Assembly (NCBI RefSeq): GCF_900141875.1
Contig: NZ_FQZE01000019.1
Coordinates: forward strand, 33,920 to 97,919
Direction: 5' to 3'
From: Tangfeifania diversioriginum
GTDB lineage: Bacteria > Bacteroidota > Bacteroidia > Bacteroidales > Prolixibacteraceae
DNA length: 64,000 nucleotides
The translations under genes were made by a program, and so were the position numbers. The notes under the pieces are model-generated. The model saw only the letters and a list, made by a program, of their open reading frames with translations, did no database searches and was not told the origin of the DNA. Shown in pieces: positions 9,494-18,682 of this stretch; the stretch's first letter is position 1; every line of letters begins with the position of its first letter.

Positions 9494-11419
9494 ATGAAGT
9501 TATTTAGAAAGAATATCACAAAAATTACCGCTCTGTTTACCCTGCTATTTGTTTGGGGAAGCTGTTCCGACTATTTGGATCAGGTACCGGAAGAAAAACT
9601 GAGCGAGGCCAACCTGTTTGAGTCGAAAGACGATGTGATTAAAGTACTCACGCAGGCCTATTCATATCATTATTCAACAATTGAATTTAGAGATAACCCG
9701 GGTTTGGCTGCCGACGAAGCCGATTTTAACTGGAGTAACTATGCCCCTCACGATAAAGACAACGGGCAGTACAGCCAGTCTGATCCAATTTATAACCACT
9801 GGGGAAATTTTTACAAACAAATTCGTACCATCCAGTACTTTTTGGCCAGGCTCGACGAATGCCAGGATGAAAAACTGACCGACGATGAACGCAGCTGGTG
9901 GAGAGGAGAGGCTTATTTCCTGGAAGCGTATTACTATTTTTTACTTCTGCAGGAATATGGCCCGGTGCCAATTATAGATCAGGTTTACGACGGTAATGCC
10001 CTGACCGAACTTATGGATGAAGGTGTTCCGCGCTCAAGTTTCGATGAAAATGTGGAATATATTGATAGCTTACTTGTAAAAGCTATTGAGCATCTCGACC
10101 TCTTTTACACCACTTCATCAACCGAACGTGCCGCACGCGCAAGCAAGGCTTCGGCATGGTTTCTGCGCTCAAGGCTGTGGCTTTATGCTGCCAGTCCGCT
10201 CTATAACGGAATGACTGCTCCCGATGGCCAAAGCTACCAGCACCTTATGCCTCAGGATGACGAAGGAAACAACCTGATAAGTACCACTTTCAGTAATGAA
10301 AAGTGGAAAAAAGCGATGGAAATTACCGCAGAGGCTATTCAGGTGAATAACTCAGCTGATCGGGGACTTTACAAACCCGGCGTTACAAGCAGTGTGGAAA
10401 ATGGTTACGAAGCCTACTGGAATGTATTTAACTATGCACGTGGCGGGCATCCAAGTACTGAAAATGTGTTTTACAAACAAAACTTTTCAACTGGTGATAT
10501 CAGAATGCACTCACTGCCCATTTCATGGAGCGGATACACCGGCGTTTGTCCTACAATTGAGCACGTGAACGAATATTTCATGGCCAATGGGTTAATGCCC
10601 GAAGATGATGAAGGATACCAGGAAGCCGAAGGTTTTGAAACGTATGAGAAAAGCGGTAACACCATCCGCCTGTACAAAAAGTATATGAAACGTGATCCGC
10701 GGTTTTATACCAATATCCTGTTCCCGGGACAATACTCCTACGCCGTACTGGGTAATGAAGTGGAGAGTTTTGATACCCGCTGGGCATTCAATACTACTTC
10801 AAACTGGACCGATTATATCTGGTTCCGTCCCTTCTTTGAGGGCCCCGATGGGTATGCAAGCAAAACCGGCCGCGACTTTTCAACCACCGGAATGCTGGCT
10901 ATTAAATTTGTTGGTAAAACCGATAATAAAACCAGTAAAGGCGATTATGCGGTGAATATTTTCAGGTACGCTGAGTTGCTCTTGAATTATACTGAAGCTG
11001 CATTTGAGTATTATGCCAATTCAGGCTCGAATCCATTAAACCAGGAAGAAGTGTTTACTTACTGGGATGAACTGCGCGAACGCGTTCAGGTTCCTGATGT
11101 ACGTTCAGCTTATGCTGAAGCCGGAATTCCGCTCACTACTGAAAAACTCAGGGAATTGATTCACCGCGAACGCTATGTGGAACTTGCTTTCGAAGGACAC
11201 CGTTATTTCGATAACCGCAGGTGGCTCGTTGCTGAAAAGGAAGGCGGCGACAAGCACGGTTTCGATATTTATAAAAACGAAGGTGAAGGATTCTGGAATG
11301 AAGACTACGTTTTTGAAACCCGCGTGTGGGACGATAAAATGTACTTTATGCCAATTCCGCAAGCTGAAATTGACAAAAACCCAAGGTTAACCCAGAATGC
11401 TTTATGGGGGGCTGAATAA
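9494..11419 (+). CDS. SusD/RagB-family glycan-binding lipoprotein (system 1)
   Basis: A 641-residue surface lipoprotein that forms the lid of the SusC barrel and binds glycan. The lipobox is VWGSC with the lipidated Cys at residue 24, followed by the typical SDYLDQVPEEKLSEAN start. Tetratricopeptide-like helices cover the N-terminal half (RGEAYFLEAYYYFLLLQEYGPVPII), and the C-terminal SusD domain contains LRELIHRERYVELAFEGHRYFDNRRW. It lies 5 bp after the SusC gene and 30 bp before a discoidin-type lipoprotein, so all three are probably one transcript. Confidence 0.94.
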   Translation: MKLFRKNITKITALFTLLFVWGSCSDYLDQVPEEKLSEANLFESKDDVIKVLTQAYSYHYSTIEFRDNPGLAADEADFNWSNYAPHDKDNGQYSQSDPIYNHWGNFYKQIRTIQYFLARLDECQDEKLTDDERSWWRGEAYFLEAYYYFLLLQEYGPVPIIDQVYDGNALTELMDEGVPRSSFDENVEYIDSLLVKAIEHLDLFYTTSSTERAARASKASAWFLRSRLWLYAASPLYNGMTAPDGQSYQHLMPQDDEGNNLISTTFSNEKWKKAMEITAEAIQVNNSADRGLYKPGVTSSVENGYEAYWNVFNYARGGHPSTENVFYKQNFSTGDIRMHSLPISWSGYTGVCPTIEHVNEYFMANGLMPEDDEGYQEAEGFETYEKSGNTIRLYKKYMKRDPRFYTNILFPGQYSYAVLGNEVESFDTRWAFNTTSNWTDYIWFRPFFEGPDGYASKTGRDFSTTGMLAIKFVGKTDNKTSKGDYAVNIFRYAELLLNYTEAAFEYYANSGSNPLNQEEVFTYWDELRERVQVPDVRSAYAEAGIPLTTEKLRELIHRERYVELAFEGHRYFDNRRWLVAEKEGGDKHGFDIYKNEGEGFWNEDYVFETRVWDDKMYFMPIPQAEIDKNPRLTQNALWGAE

Positions 11420-11449
11420 TTATTTTTTTGAATTTAAAGATTTTATACA

Positions 11450-12526
11450 ATGAATAGACTAGTATATTTTACAGGAATTGTACTAATATTATTTTTAGCT
11501 GCCTGCGAAAAAGATGACAGTACCGGCATTCCGCCCGATCCGGTTTCTGATGTGGAAGTTAACGCGGGCTACGGCGAGGTAATGCTAACTTGGACCAATC
11601 CTTCAACCGAAGGGTTCTACTACGTGGATATTAATTTCACCGACTCAAAAGGGACGGAACGCAGCGAAAAGGTAAGTCATTATGCAAGTGGCGATACCAT
11701 TCCCGGGTTTGCGAATACTGATACCTATGATTTTACCTTAACTGCTTACAATTATTCCGGTCAGCCTTCTGATCCGGTAAGTGTTTCGGTAAATCCGCTC
11801 CAGCCTCCGTTTTCAATTGTAAGCAGTACCATCGACATGGTTCCCGATTTTGGCGGTGCCATTGTTTCATGGGAAAACGAAACCGGAAAACCTGTATCGG
11901 TAAACGTAACTTATAAAGGAAACGAGGGAGAAAAGGTTTCTTCCACATTTTCGTCTGACGAAGACGCGCAGGGATACATTTCCGGACTCAATGCAAACGA
12001 ACGTACTTTTGAAGTGGTGGTAACCGATGAGGCAGACAACAGTTCGGAACCGCAAAGTTTTGTTATTACTCCTTTGGCTGAACAGATGATCGATAAATCC
12101 CAATGGTCGGTTGTTGATTTCAGTACCGAAGAGCCCAACGAAGGCGGAAATCCAAACGGACTGGTCAGGGCCGCTTTCGATGGTGACTATTCCACTTTCT
12201 GGCATACCCAGTGGGCAGGCGGCTCGCCGGGTTACCCGCACTATTTCGTGATTGACATGGGGCAGGAAGTTACTATCAGTCGTTTTGAAACAGTCCGCCG
12301 ACAGGGTGACGACAGGGGACAAACGCAAATCCAGTTCCTTACCAGCCTCGATGGCGAAACCTGGGAAGACTTTGGATTACTTGAAGTTGACAGCTCAACT
12401 GACGATCCGCAAAGTTACCGGTTGACCTCGAATCCAAAAGCCAGGTATTTCAAATACGTGGCCACCGAAGGTCCCAATTTCTTTGCATTCCTGGGGGAAA
12501 TAACCGTTTACGGTTCACTCGAATAG
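11450..12526 (+). CDS. Surface lipoprotein with fibronectin-like repeats and discoidin (F5/8C-like) domain
   Basis: A 358-residue lipoprotein (lipobox FLAAC, Cys 19). The layout matches the DUF4959-DUF5126-DUF5000 type often encoded after SusD: a first beta-sandwich with PPDPVSDVEVNAGYGEVMLTW (about 27-120), a second (about 125-215), and a C-terminal discoidin-like carbohydrate-binding domain (about 220-358, FDGDYSTFWHTQWAGGSPGYPHY). It probably helps capture polysaccharide at the cell surface next to the SusCD pair. It is the last gene of the first unit; a strong terminator follows. Confidence 0.85.
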   Translation: MNRLVYFTGIVLILFLAACEKDDSTGIPPDPVSDVEVNAGYGEVMLTWTNPSTEGFYYVDINFTDSKGTERSEKVSHYASGDTIPGFANTDTYDFTLTAYNYSGQPSDPVSVSVNPLQPPFSIVSSTIDMVPDFGGAIVSWENETGKPVSVNVTYKGNEGEKVSSTFSSDEDAQGYISGLNANERTFEVVVTDEADNSSEPQSFVITPLAEQMIDKSQWSVVDFSTEEPNEGGNPNGLVRAAFDGDYSTFWHTQWAGGSPGYPHYFVIDMGQEVTISRFETVRRQGDDRGQTQIQFLTSLDGETWEDFGLLEVDSSTDDPQSYRLTSNPKARYFKYVATEGPNFFAFLGEITVYGSLE

Positions 12527-12586
12527 CTATGAGTTTAGTTTAGTTAGTTAAATAATAGAGTTGTTAATTGACAACTTATTATCTTG

Positions 12587-12628
12587 AAAGCCGGTTTCAT
12601 TTTTTTTAAATGCAAACCGGCTTTTTTT
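12587..12628 (+). terminator. Rho-independent terminator after the first SusCD unit
   Basis: AAAGCCGGTTT (12587-12597) and AAACCGGCTTT (12614-12624) pair perfectly and are followed by a T-run. It lies 60 bp after the discoidin lipoprotein stop. Confidence 0.88.
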
Positions 12629-12670
12629 ATTAACATGGTTGAGTACGTTTTGCGGAGTTGCCTTTTTCTC

Positions 12671-12758
12671 TTTTTGTGAACTTTCGTGTTTTTGCCATTG
12701 GCATTGCGCTCCGTGGGTGGCTAAAAAATATTGCCACTAAAACACAAAAGCACAAAAT
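12671..12758. repeat. Imperfect inverted repeat in the 400-bp spacer before sigma 2
   Basis: A T-rich arm with TTTTTGTG and CGTGTTTTTGCC (12671-12697) is complementary in part to GCCACTAAAACACAAAAGC and CACAAAA (12732-12758). It looks like a dispersed intergenic palindrome. The rest of the spacer (12759-12925) is AT-rich and contains TACTTTTG at 12881-12888, a possible -7 box for the next sigma gene. Confidence 0.4.
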
Positions 12759-12925
12759 ATGAATGATTTAAAAGGAGGAATAAAAATAAATAATTTCTGT
12801 AACTATATATAATATAACTTATCTAAGATTGATTTTGTAGTTATCTTTTTGTTCGTCTTCTTTTATATCTCATAAATTTATACTTTTGAGCATGATAAAA
12901 TTGGACTAAACAATAATTTATTTCT

Positions 12926-13513
12926 TTGAAAGTAACGAAATCAGACAAAGAACTGCTCCTACTATTGCAAAAAGACGACAGAGTTGCTTTTTATAATATT
13001 TATGAGCGGTACAGCAAAAGGTTGTATTGGTTTGTTTTACAATATGTGAAACTTGATGCGGATGCAGAGGAAATTGTTCAGGAGGTCTTCCTTAAAATAT
13101 GGGAAAAGAGGAAAACAATTGATGTATTTTCATCCTTTAAATCATTCCTCTTTACTGTTGCCTACAATGCAACAATTAGTCTTTTACGAAAAAGAGTCAC
13201 CGAAAATAAATACCTGGATCATCTTCAATCTATCCAGAAGGCCACCCAAACTACCGATTCTACTGATGAGCTTTATTTCAATGAATTAAATGATAAACTG
13301 AAATCATTGCTAAATGAATTAAGCCCCCGGCAAAAAGAAATATATTTACTGAGCAGGGAAGAAGGGCTCACGCATGAACAAATTTCAAAAAAGTTGAATG
13401 TTTCAGTCAATACGGTAAAAAAGCACATGTCAAATACAGTTTCTTTCTTAAAATTGCACCTGAATAACGGTTTGTTTATCAGTGTGTTATTCATTTATCT
13501 TTTCGTTTTATAA
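12926..13513 (+). CDS. ECF-type RNA polymerase sigma factor (system 2)
   Basis: A 195-residue ECF sigma factor. Region 2 lies at about 20-90 (ADAEEIVQEVFLKIWEKR) and region 4 at about 130-180 (LLNELSPRQKEIYLLSREEGLTHEQISKKLNVSVNTVKKHM as helix-turn-helix). No in-frame ATG exists before region 2; an upstream ATG at 12892 is in another frame and stops after five codons. The best start is therefore the unusual TTG at 12926, eight bases before which there is no purine-rich ribosome site. It pairs with the FecR gene that follows. Confidence 0.88.
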   Translation: MKVTKSDKELLLLLQKDDRVAFYNIYERYSKRLYWFVLQYVKLDADAEEIVQEVFLKIWEKRKTIDVFSSFKSFLFTVAYNATISLLRKRVTENKYLDHLQSIQKATQTTDSTDELYFNELNDKLKSLLNELSPRQKEIYLLSREEGLTHEQISKKLNVSVNTVKKHMSNTVSFLKLHLNNGLFISVLFIYLFVL

Positions 13514-13584
13514 AAAGTATTTGTTTTTTTTATACTCCCTGGAAATAGTTTACGCGTATAACTTATGTAAAAGAATAGAACACT

Positions 13585-13607
13585 TATCTAATTTCATAGA
13601 TTAGATA
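13585..13607. repeat. Inverted repeat between sigma 2 and FecR 2
   Basis: TATCTAAT (13585-13592) and ATTAGATA (13600-13607) form perfect 8-bp arms around 7 bases. It lies 72 bp after the sigma stop and could be an operator or RNA stem. Confidence 0.45.
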
Positions 13608-13638
13608 GTTTTGGTTTAGTTAGGTTAATTAGTAATTA

Positions 13639-13662
13639 TGCCTCCCGGATTTTCGGGAGGCA
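13639..13662 (+). promoter_or_regulatory. GC-rich hairpin just upstream of FecR 2
   Basis: TGCCTCCCG and CGGGAGGCA pair perfectly around six bases. An ATG at 13638 overlaps the first arm; reading from it would make the hairpin coding, which is unlikely. The stem ends 14 bases before the preferred FecR start at 13677 and could influence its translation. Confidence 0.6.
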
Positions 13663-13676
13663 TATTGAATTTGAAA

Positions 13677-14741
13677 ATGACAGAAGATTTATATATAAAA
13701 TTTTTAAATAATGAGTGCACAACGGAAGAGTTGAAACTTATTATTCAATGGATTAAATCCGAGGCTTTAGGTGAAGAAAGCAAAAAATGGGGATTTGAAA
13801 ACTGGAAATCTTTCGATGAAGGAAACATTCCCGGCAACGACAAAAAGTTCATAGAACTGTTTGATAAAATTCAAAATAAAATTGACAAAGAATCTGACAA
13901 AGAAAGAAAATTTCAAAACAGAAAATCAGGTTGGTTTACCTGGATGACGCGGGCAGCAGCCATCCTGTTTGTCCCGTTGTTATCATTTTTTTTATACACG
14001 GTGTCCCAAAAAGATTTTTTATCAACTGAATATACACAGCTTTCGGTCGATTCCATGGAGGTAATTTCTCCTGTGGGGTCCAGAACTGTTTTACAATTAT
14101 CAGATGGTACTGAAGTGCATTTGAATTATGGTAGTAAACTGAAATATCCTCAAACTTTTACAGGAGATACAAGGGAAGTTACATTGGTAGGCGAAGGTTA
14201 TTTTGATGTAGCCCATAACCCGGATAAACCTTTTATTGTAAAAACCAAAAAATTAAATATTAAGGTATTGGGTACAGAATTCAATGTGCTGGGTTACACC
14301 GATGTTGATGTTGTTCAAACCACACTCGTTAAGGGCAAAGTAGTGTTGGAAAAAAAATTACCGGAGGGGCAGAATAAAACCTTAGGCACACTGGTTCCCG
14401 GCCAACATGTTAGTTACAATACACAAACCGGTAATATTAAAAGTACCAAAGGAAATGTTGAAAAATATATTGCCTGGAAAGAGGGTAAAATGGTATTTGA
14501 TGAGACACCCATTACCGAAGTTGCACAGCAGTTAAAAAGAAAATACAACGTTGACATACAGGTAAAGGATGATATTAAAGACTATACTTATACAGTAACA
14601 TTCTTGGATGAACCGCTCATGCAAATCCTTGATTTAATGACCATAGCTACACCGGTGAATTACAAAGTACTGCCCCGCAAAAAACTACCGGACGGAACTT
14701 TTTCAAAGCAAAAAATAATTATCAAAAGAAAAGATGAATAA
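13677..14741 (+). CDS. FecR family anti-sigma factor (system 2)
   Basis: A 354-residue anti-sigma factor starting at MTEDLYIKFLNNECTTEEL, the typical N-terminus of this group. An in-frame ATG 13 codons upstream lies in a hairpin and is rejected. One transmembrane helix is at about 87-106 (AAAILFVPLLSFFLYTV), a FecR domain at about 120-230 (VISPVGSRTVLQLSDGTEV, GEGYFDVAHNPDKPFIV), and DUF4974 at about 270-345 (VFDETPITEVAQQLKRKYNV). It should hold the sigma factor at 12926 inactive until the receptor at 14891 is occupied. Confidence 0.92.
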   Translation: MTEDLYIKFLNNECTTEELKLIIQWIKSEALGEESKKWGFENWKSFDEGNIPGNDKKFIELFDKIQNKIDKESDKERKFQNRKSGWFTWMTRAAAILFVPLLSFFLYTVSQKDFLSTEYTQLSVDSMEVISPVGSRTVLQLSDGTEVHLNYGSKLKYPQTFTGDTREVTLVGEGYFDVAHNPDKPFIVKTKKLNIKVLGTEFNVLGYTDVDVVQTTLVKGKVVLEKKLPEGQNKTLGTLVPGQHVSYNTQTGNIKSTKGNVEKYIAWKEGKMVFDETPITEVAQQLKRKYNVDIQVKDDIKDYTYTVTFLDEPLMQILDLMTIATPVNYKVLPRKKLPDGTFSKQKIIIKRKDE

Positions 14742-14797
14742 AGGATAATTTAATTAAAAAAACTTTGCCTATGTAAGATAAACGAGAATTAAAACAA

Positions 14798-14863
14798 CAG
14801 GGAAATGCGCCAACATCTCCCTGACTGATTTGAATTATTCATCCTGTAGTTTATGGTACAGGA
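14798..14863 (+). promoter_or_regulatory. Two consecutive stem-loops between FecR 2 and SusC 2
   Basis: Stem 1 pairs CAGGGAAATG (14798-14807) with CATCTCCCTG (14814-14823) with one mismatch. Stem 2 pairs TCCTGTA (14842-14848) with TACAGGA (14857-14863) perfectly. They occupy the same position as the nested hairpin of the first unit, directly before the receptor leader. Confidence 0.55.
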
Positions 14864-14890
14864 CAATGTTAAACTAATCAATACAAAAGT

Positions 14891-17800
14891 ATGAAAAAAG
14901 TTACTGAATTGGATGGGTATTTAAAAATACCCGGAAGTAAAAAAATTATTCGAGTTATGAAAATCACTGGCCTTTTACTTATGCTATCTGTGGTTAGTGT
15001 TTTTGCCAGTAAAAGCTACTCACAGACAAAATTACTTAACCTTAGAGCCGATAATGCCACGGTGAAAGATGTCCTTGCAAAAATTGAGGACCAAAGCGAA
15101 TTTTATTTTATGTACAGCAGTAAAGTAATTAATGCTGACAGAGAAGTATCCGTCGATATCGAAGACCAGAAAATCGATGTTGCGCTGAAGCAATTGTTTG
15201 CCGGAACTGATGTGGATTATACCATCCGCGACCGCATTATTGTATTAACCACCCCCGAAGTCTTCCATCCGGAAACGCGTGCAGCCTTTCAGCAAAAAGC
15301 TGTTTCCGGAACCGTTACAGACGATACAGGACAACCGTTACCAGGGGTAACTGTGATTGTAAAAGGAACTACGCAGGGAACTGTGACCAATGCCGATGGG
15401 AACTATTCACTGTCCGATATCCCCGACGATGTTACCTTGCAATTTTCGTTTGTAGGAATGCGAACACAGGAAATTGAAGTTGGAGATAGGAGTATAATTA
15501 ATGTAACAATGAGTTACGAAGCAATTGGTATTGAAGAGGTGGTGGCCGTTGCCTATGGTACAATGAAAAAGAAAGACCTGACAGGATCTATTTCTACCAT
15601 TAGCAACGACCTTATTGAAACTCAGGCCAATTCTACTGTAACAAGAGCCCTGGAGGGAGCTGTTCCCGGTATCCAGGTGTCTGCAATTGACGGACAACCC
15701 GGTTTGGATATGGGCATCCGTGTTCGTGGTTTAGGATCAACCACACAGAATAATTCAAATGCTTTGATTGTAATTGATGGGGTTCCGGCCCAAGGCGATA
15801 ATCCTTTGTCAACCATTAACCCGAAGGATATTGCCAGTGTTACTGTATTAAAAGATGCTGCCTCAACTGCATTGTATGGTTCTCGGGGATCTAACGGTGT
15901 TGTTTTGGTTACTACCAAAAGTGGTAAAAAAGGAAAAACAAATATTTCTTTCCAGGGACGTTGGGGTGTCAACCAGATTGGCCCATATAAGTATGACAAA
16001 ATGGATAATCCTGCCGATATTTATGAATATGCATGGATGGGTATTTATAATGATGTCCGGTATGGGGTGGATGAATCAAATCATACAACAGGTTTTCAGA
16101 ATCCCAGCACAACACATGATGAAGCTGCTACTTTTGCCAGTCAACACCTGTTTGACTATATTGGTTCAACCTCTGAATTTGAACGTAACCAATTAGGTAA
16201 TTGGCTACTATACGACGTGCCGGGAGCAATTTATACAAGTTCAGGAACTGGCTCCTCTTCCAGTGCTACCATGTCGGGGGCATACCTGATAAATCCTGAT
16301 GGCAAGCTTAATCCTGATGCAAGATTGCTGTACAACGATAATTATGACAAATATTTATTGCAAAATGCTCTTCGTCAAGAGTATAACTTGTCGGCCAGCG
16401 GAGGTTCTGACAAAATGGATTATTACCTTTCGTTAGGTTATTTGGAAGACCCGTCTTATATCCGTGGTTCTCAATTCCACCGTTACAACGGACGCGCCAA
16501 AGTTGATGCCCAATTGTTCGACTGGTTAAAGGCCGGAACCAATGTGGCTTATTCATGGCGTGAAACACAGTCACCAGCAACCCGTTATGGCCGTAATCCC
16601 GGATCAGCGGTAGCCAATCCTTTTCGGTTTATAAACGGGCAGAACCAGTTGAAGCAGTTGTATGCTCGTGATGAAAGCGGTAATTACATTTATGAAGACG
16701 GTGAAAAAGTCAGGCATGTAAATGCAGGTGATTCATATTCTCCCCTGGGGAATACAGCAGCTGCACTTGCTACAACCGATCTTATTTATATGTTGGATAA
16801 CGATAAAGATATTACCGAATCAAGCGACATCATTACCCGTTCGTATTTCGACGTTCAATTAACAAAAGATCTGACCTTTACCTCTAATTTAGGATTAGAA
16901 AAATATCACAGCGTGCGTTCACGTTACTGGAATGGTATTTCAGGTCAGGCAACTGGTACGAATGGCGCTTTAGGCAAATATTTTACGAATACCTCTGTTA
17001 TTAATACTCAGCAGTTGGTGAAGTACAATCATGATTGGGGAAAAAATCATGTTGATGCCTTATTGGGGCATGAATTTAATAAATATAATTATGAACAGCT
17101 GAGGTACAAAACAGCTTATGGTTTAATAGGTGATGATGATTCGTATGCAAACTTTGTTGGACGTTACGTGGGGGGAACCTTTTCAAATCCCGGTGGAACG
17201 GAATATGCAAATGCGATGCAAAGTTTCCTGGCACGTGCAAACTATGAGTATGATAACAAATATTATCTCCAGGCATCACTTCGTCACGATGGCTCTTCAA
17301 AATTTAAAAATGTTGAAGATCGCTGGGGAACCTTTGGTTCTTTGGGTGTAGGTTGGAGAATCTCCCGCGAAGGTTTTATGGAATCAACACAATCGTGGTT
17401 AGATAATTTAAAACTTCGTGCAAGTGCAGGTGTTATTGGTAACCAAAATGGGGTATCCAATTATGCGAATTACCGGACATGGTCTTATGGCGCTACTTAT
17501 ACAGAATCAACAAGCGGAACAGGGGTTCCTGCCAGTTACAGATTAACACAGGGAGGTGTAAAACCAAACATAACCTGGGAAAAATCAAGAGTAATTGACA
17601 TTGGTCTTGAATATGGATTGTTGAATTTTATTCATGGTACATTCGATTATTTTGATAAATATACCTACGATGGACTTTGGGCTAAACCAATTGCTACTTC
17701 TTTAGGCCAGTCTTCAATACAAACCAATGATGCTGAATTGAGCAATAAAGGGTTTGAGATGGAATTGACATTGGATTTAATTAAAAACAGAGACTGGTTC

Positions 17801-18673
17801 TGGTCAGTAACTTTAAACGGCACCCATTATACTACTATTTTAAAAGATATTCCTGACGGTGTGGCTTCAGATGAGTTGGATGGAAACTTTATTCAAAGTG
17901 CTGATGCATGGAGTATGGCAGGAGCTGGTGGTTCTTCCGGCGGCGAGTTTCTGAGAGGTGTAGATAAACCCTATTACAATATTTACATTTACGAGTATGC
18001 GGGTGTTGATAAAAACACAGGACTTCCTTTGTTTAACCATAGGGTTAGCAGCGATGATCATGCGGATGGTTTATATTCAAATTATAACGTAGGCGATAGA
18101 GTGGCAACAACTGATTATTCTCAAGCCGATAAGTTCGAAAAAGGTTCTGCTATTCCTGACTGGATTGGCGGTTTCAGTACTACTCTCAAATACAAAAACT
18201 TTGATTTTTCAGGTGTGATTGCCTATCAGTTAGGTGGGAAATTTTTTAGCAACGAATATGCCTATAACTTATATCACCATAGTGTGATGGGTAGTGCTAT
18301 TTCTGGAGATGTAATTGATAATACCTTTACTGAAGATAATCCGGATGCCAAATTCCCAATGGTATTCTATGGTGCAAGTAAATACACCAGTGGATCAGAA
18401 ATCGGAAGTTGGGCTTATACTGACATGGCATTATTTAGTGCTTCGTATATGAACCTGAAAAATATAACCTTAGGATATAATTTGCCCGAATCATTTTTAA
18501 GAAAGTACAGGTTGAGTAATATGAGAATTTATGTTTCGGCTGATAACTTAATGATGCTAAGTGCTCAATCAGGTATTGATCCACGCATGTCGTTAGTTGG
18601 TGGGTTTGGAGTAGGGGCTTATTCTTATCCATCTATGCGTACGATCTCGTTTGGAGTTAACCTTGATTTATAA
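14891..18673 (+). CDS. SusC/RagA-family TonB-dependent transporter with STN domain (system 2)
   Basis: A 1260-residue receptor-transporter. The signal peptide ends near KSYSQT (about residue 46); the STN domain is at about 48-118, a carboxypeptidase-like sandwich at about 135-215 (GTVTDDTGQPLPGVTVIVKG), the plug begins at IEEVVAVAYGTMKKKDLTG (about 215), and ALYGSRGSNGVVLVTTKSG is the SusC signature. The barrel ends in FGVNLDL. It shares domain order but only moderate sequence with the receptor at 6030, so it probably imports a different oligosaccharide. The STN domain links it to the FecR gene upstream. Confidence 0.95.
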   Translation: MKKVTELDGYLKIPGSKKIIRVMKITGLLLMLSVVSVFASKSYSQTKLLNLRADNATVKDVLAKIEDQSEFYFMYSSKVINADREVSVDIEDQKIDVALKQLFAGTDVDYTIRDRIIVLTTPEVFHPETRAAFQQKAVSGTVTDDTGQPLPGVTVIVKGTTQGTVTNADGNYSLSDIPDDVTLQFSFVGMRTQEIEVGDRSIINVTMSYEAIGIEEVVAVAYGTMKKKDLTGSISTISNDLIETQANSTVTRALEGAVPGIQVSAIDGQPGLDMGIRVRGLGSTTQNNSNALIVIDGVPAQGDNPLSTINPKDIASVTVLKDAASTALYGSRGSNGVVLVTTKSGKKGKTNISFQGRWGVNQIGPYKYDKMDNPADIYEYAWMGIYNDVRYGVDESNHTTGFQNPSTTHDEAATFASQHLFDYIGSTSEFERNQLGNWLLYDVPGAIYTSSGTGSSSSATMSGAYLINPDGKLNPDARLLYNDNYDKYLLQNALRQEYNLSASGGSDKMDYYLSLGYLEDPSYIRGSQFHRYNGRAKVDAQLFDWLKAGTNVAYSWRETQSPATRYGRNPGSAVANPFRFINGQNQLKQLYARDESGNYIYEDGEKVRHVNAGDSYSPLGNTAAALATTDLIYMLDNDKDITESSDIITRSYFDVQLTKDLTFTSNLGLEKYHSVRSRYWNGISGQATGTNGALGKYFTNTSVINTQQLVKYNHDWGKNHVDALLGHEFNKYNYEQLRYKTAYGLIGDDDSYANFVGRYVGGTFSNPGGTEYANAMQSFLARANYEYDNKYYLQASLRHDGSSKFKNVEDRWGTFGSLGVGWRISREGFMESTQSWLDNLKLRASAGVIGNQNGVSNYANYRTWSYGATYTESTSGTGVPASYRLTQGGVKPNITWEKSRVIDIGLEYGLLNFIHGTFDYFDKYTYDGLWAKPIATSLGQSSIQTNDAELSNKGFEMELTLDLIKNRDWFWSVTLNGTHYTTILKDIPDGVASDELDGNFIQSADAWSMAGAGGSSGGEFLRGVDKPYYNIYIYEYAGVDKNTGLPLFNHRVSSDDHADGLYSNYNVGDRVATTDYSQADKFEKGSAIPDWIGGFSTTLKYKNFDFSGVIAYQLGGKFFSNEYAYNLYHHSVMGSAISGDVIDNTFTEDNPDAKFPMVFYGASKYTSGSEIGSWAYTDMALFSASYMNLKNITLGYNLPESFLRKYRLSNMRIYVSADNLMMLSAQSGIDPRMSLVGGFGVGAYSYPSMRTISFGVNLDL

Positions 18674-18682
18674 ATCGTAAAA

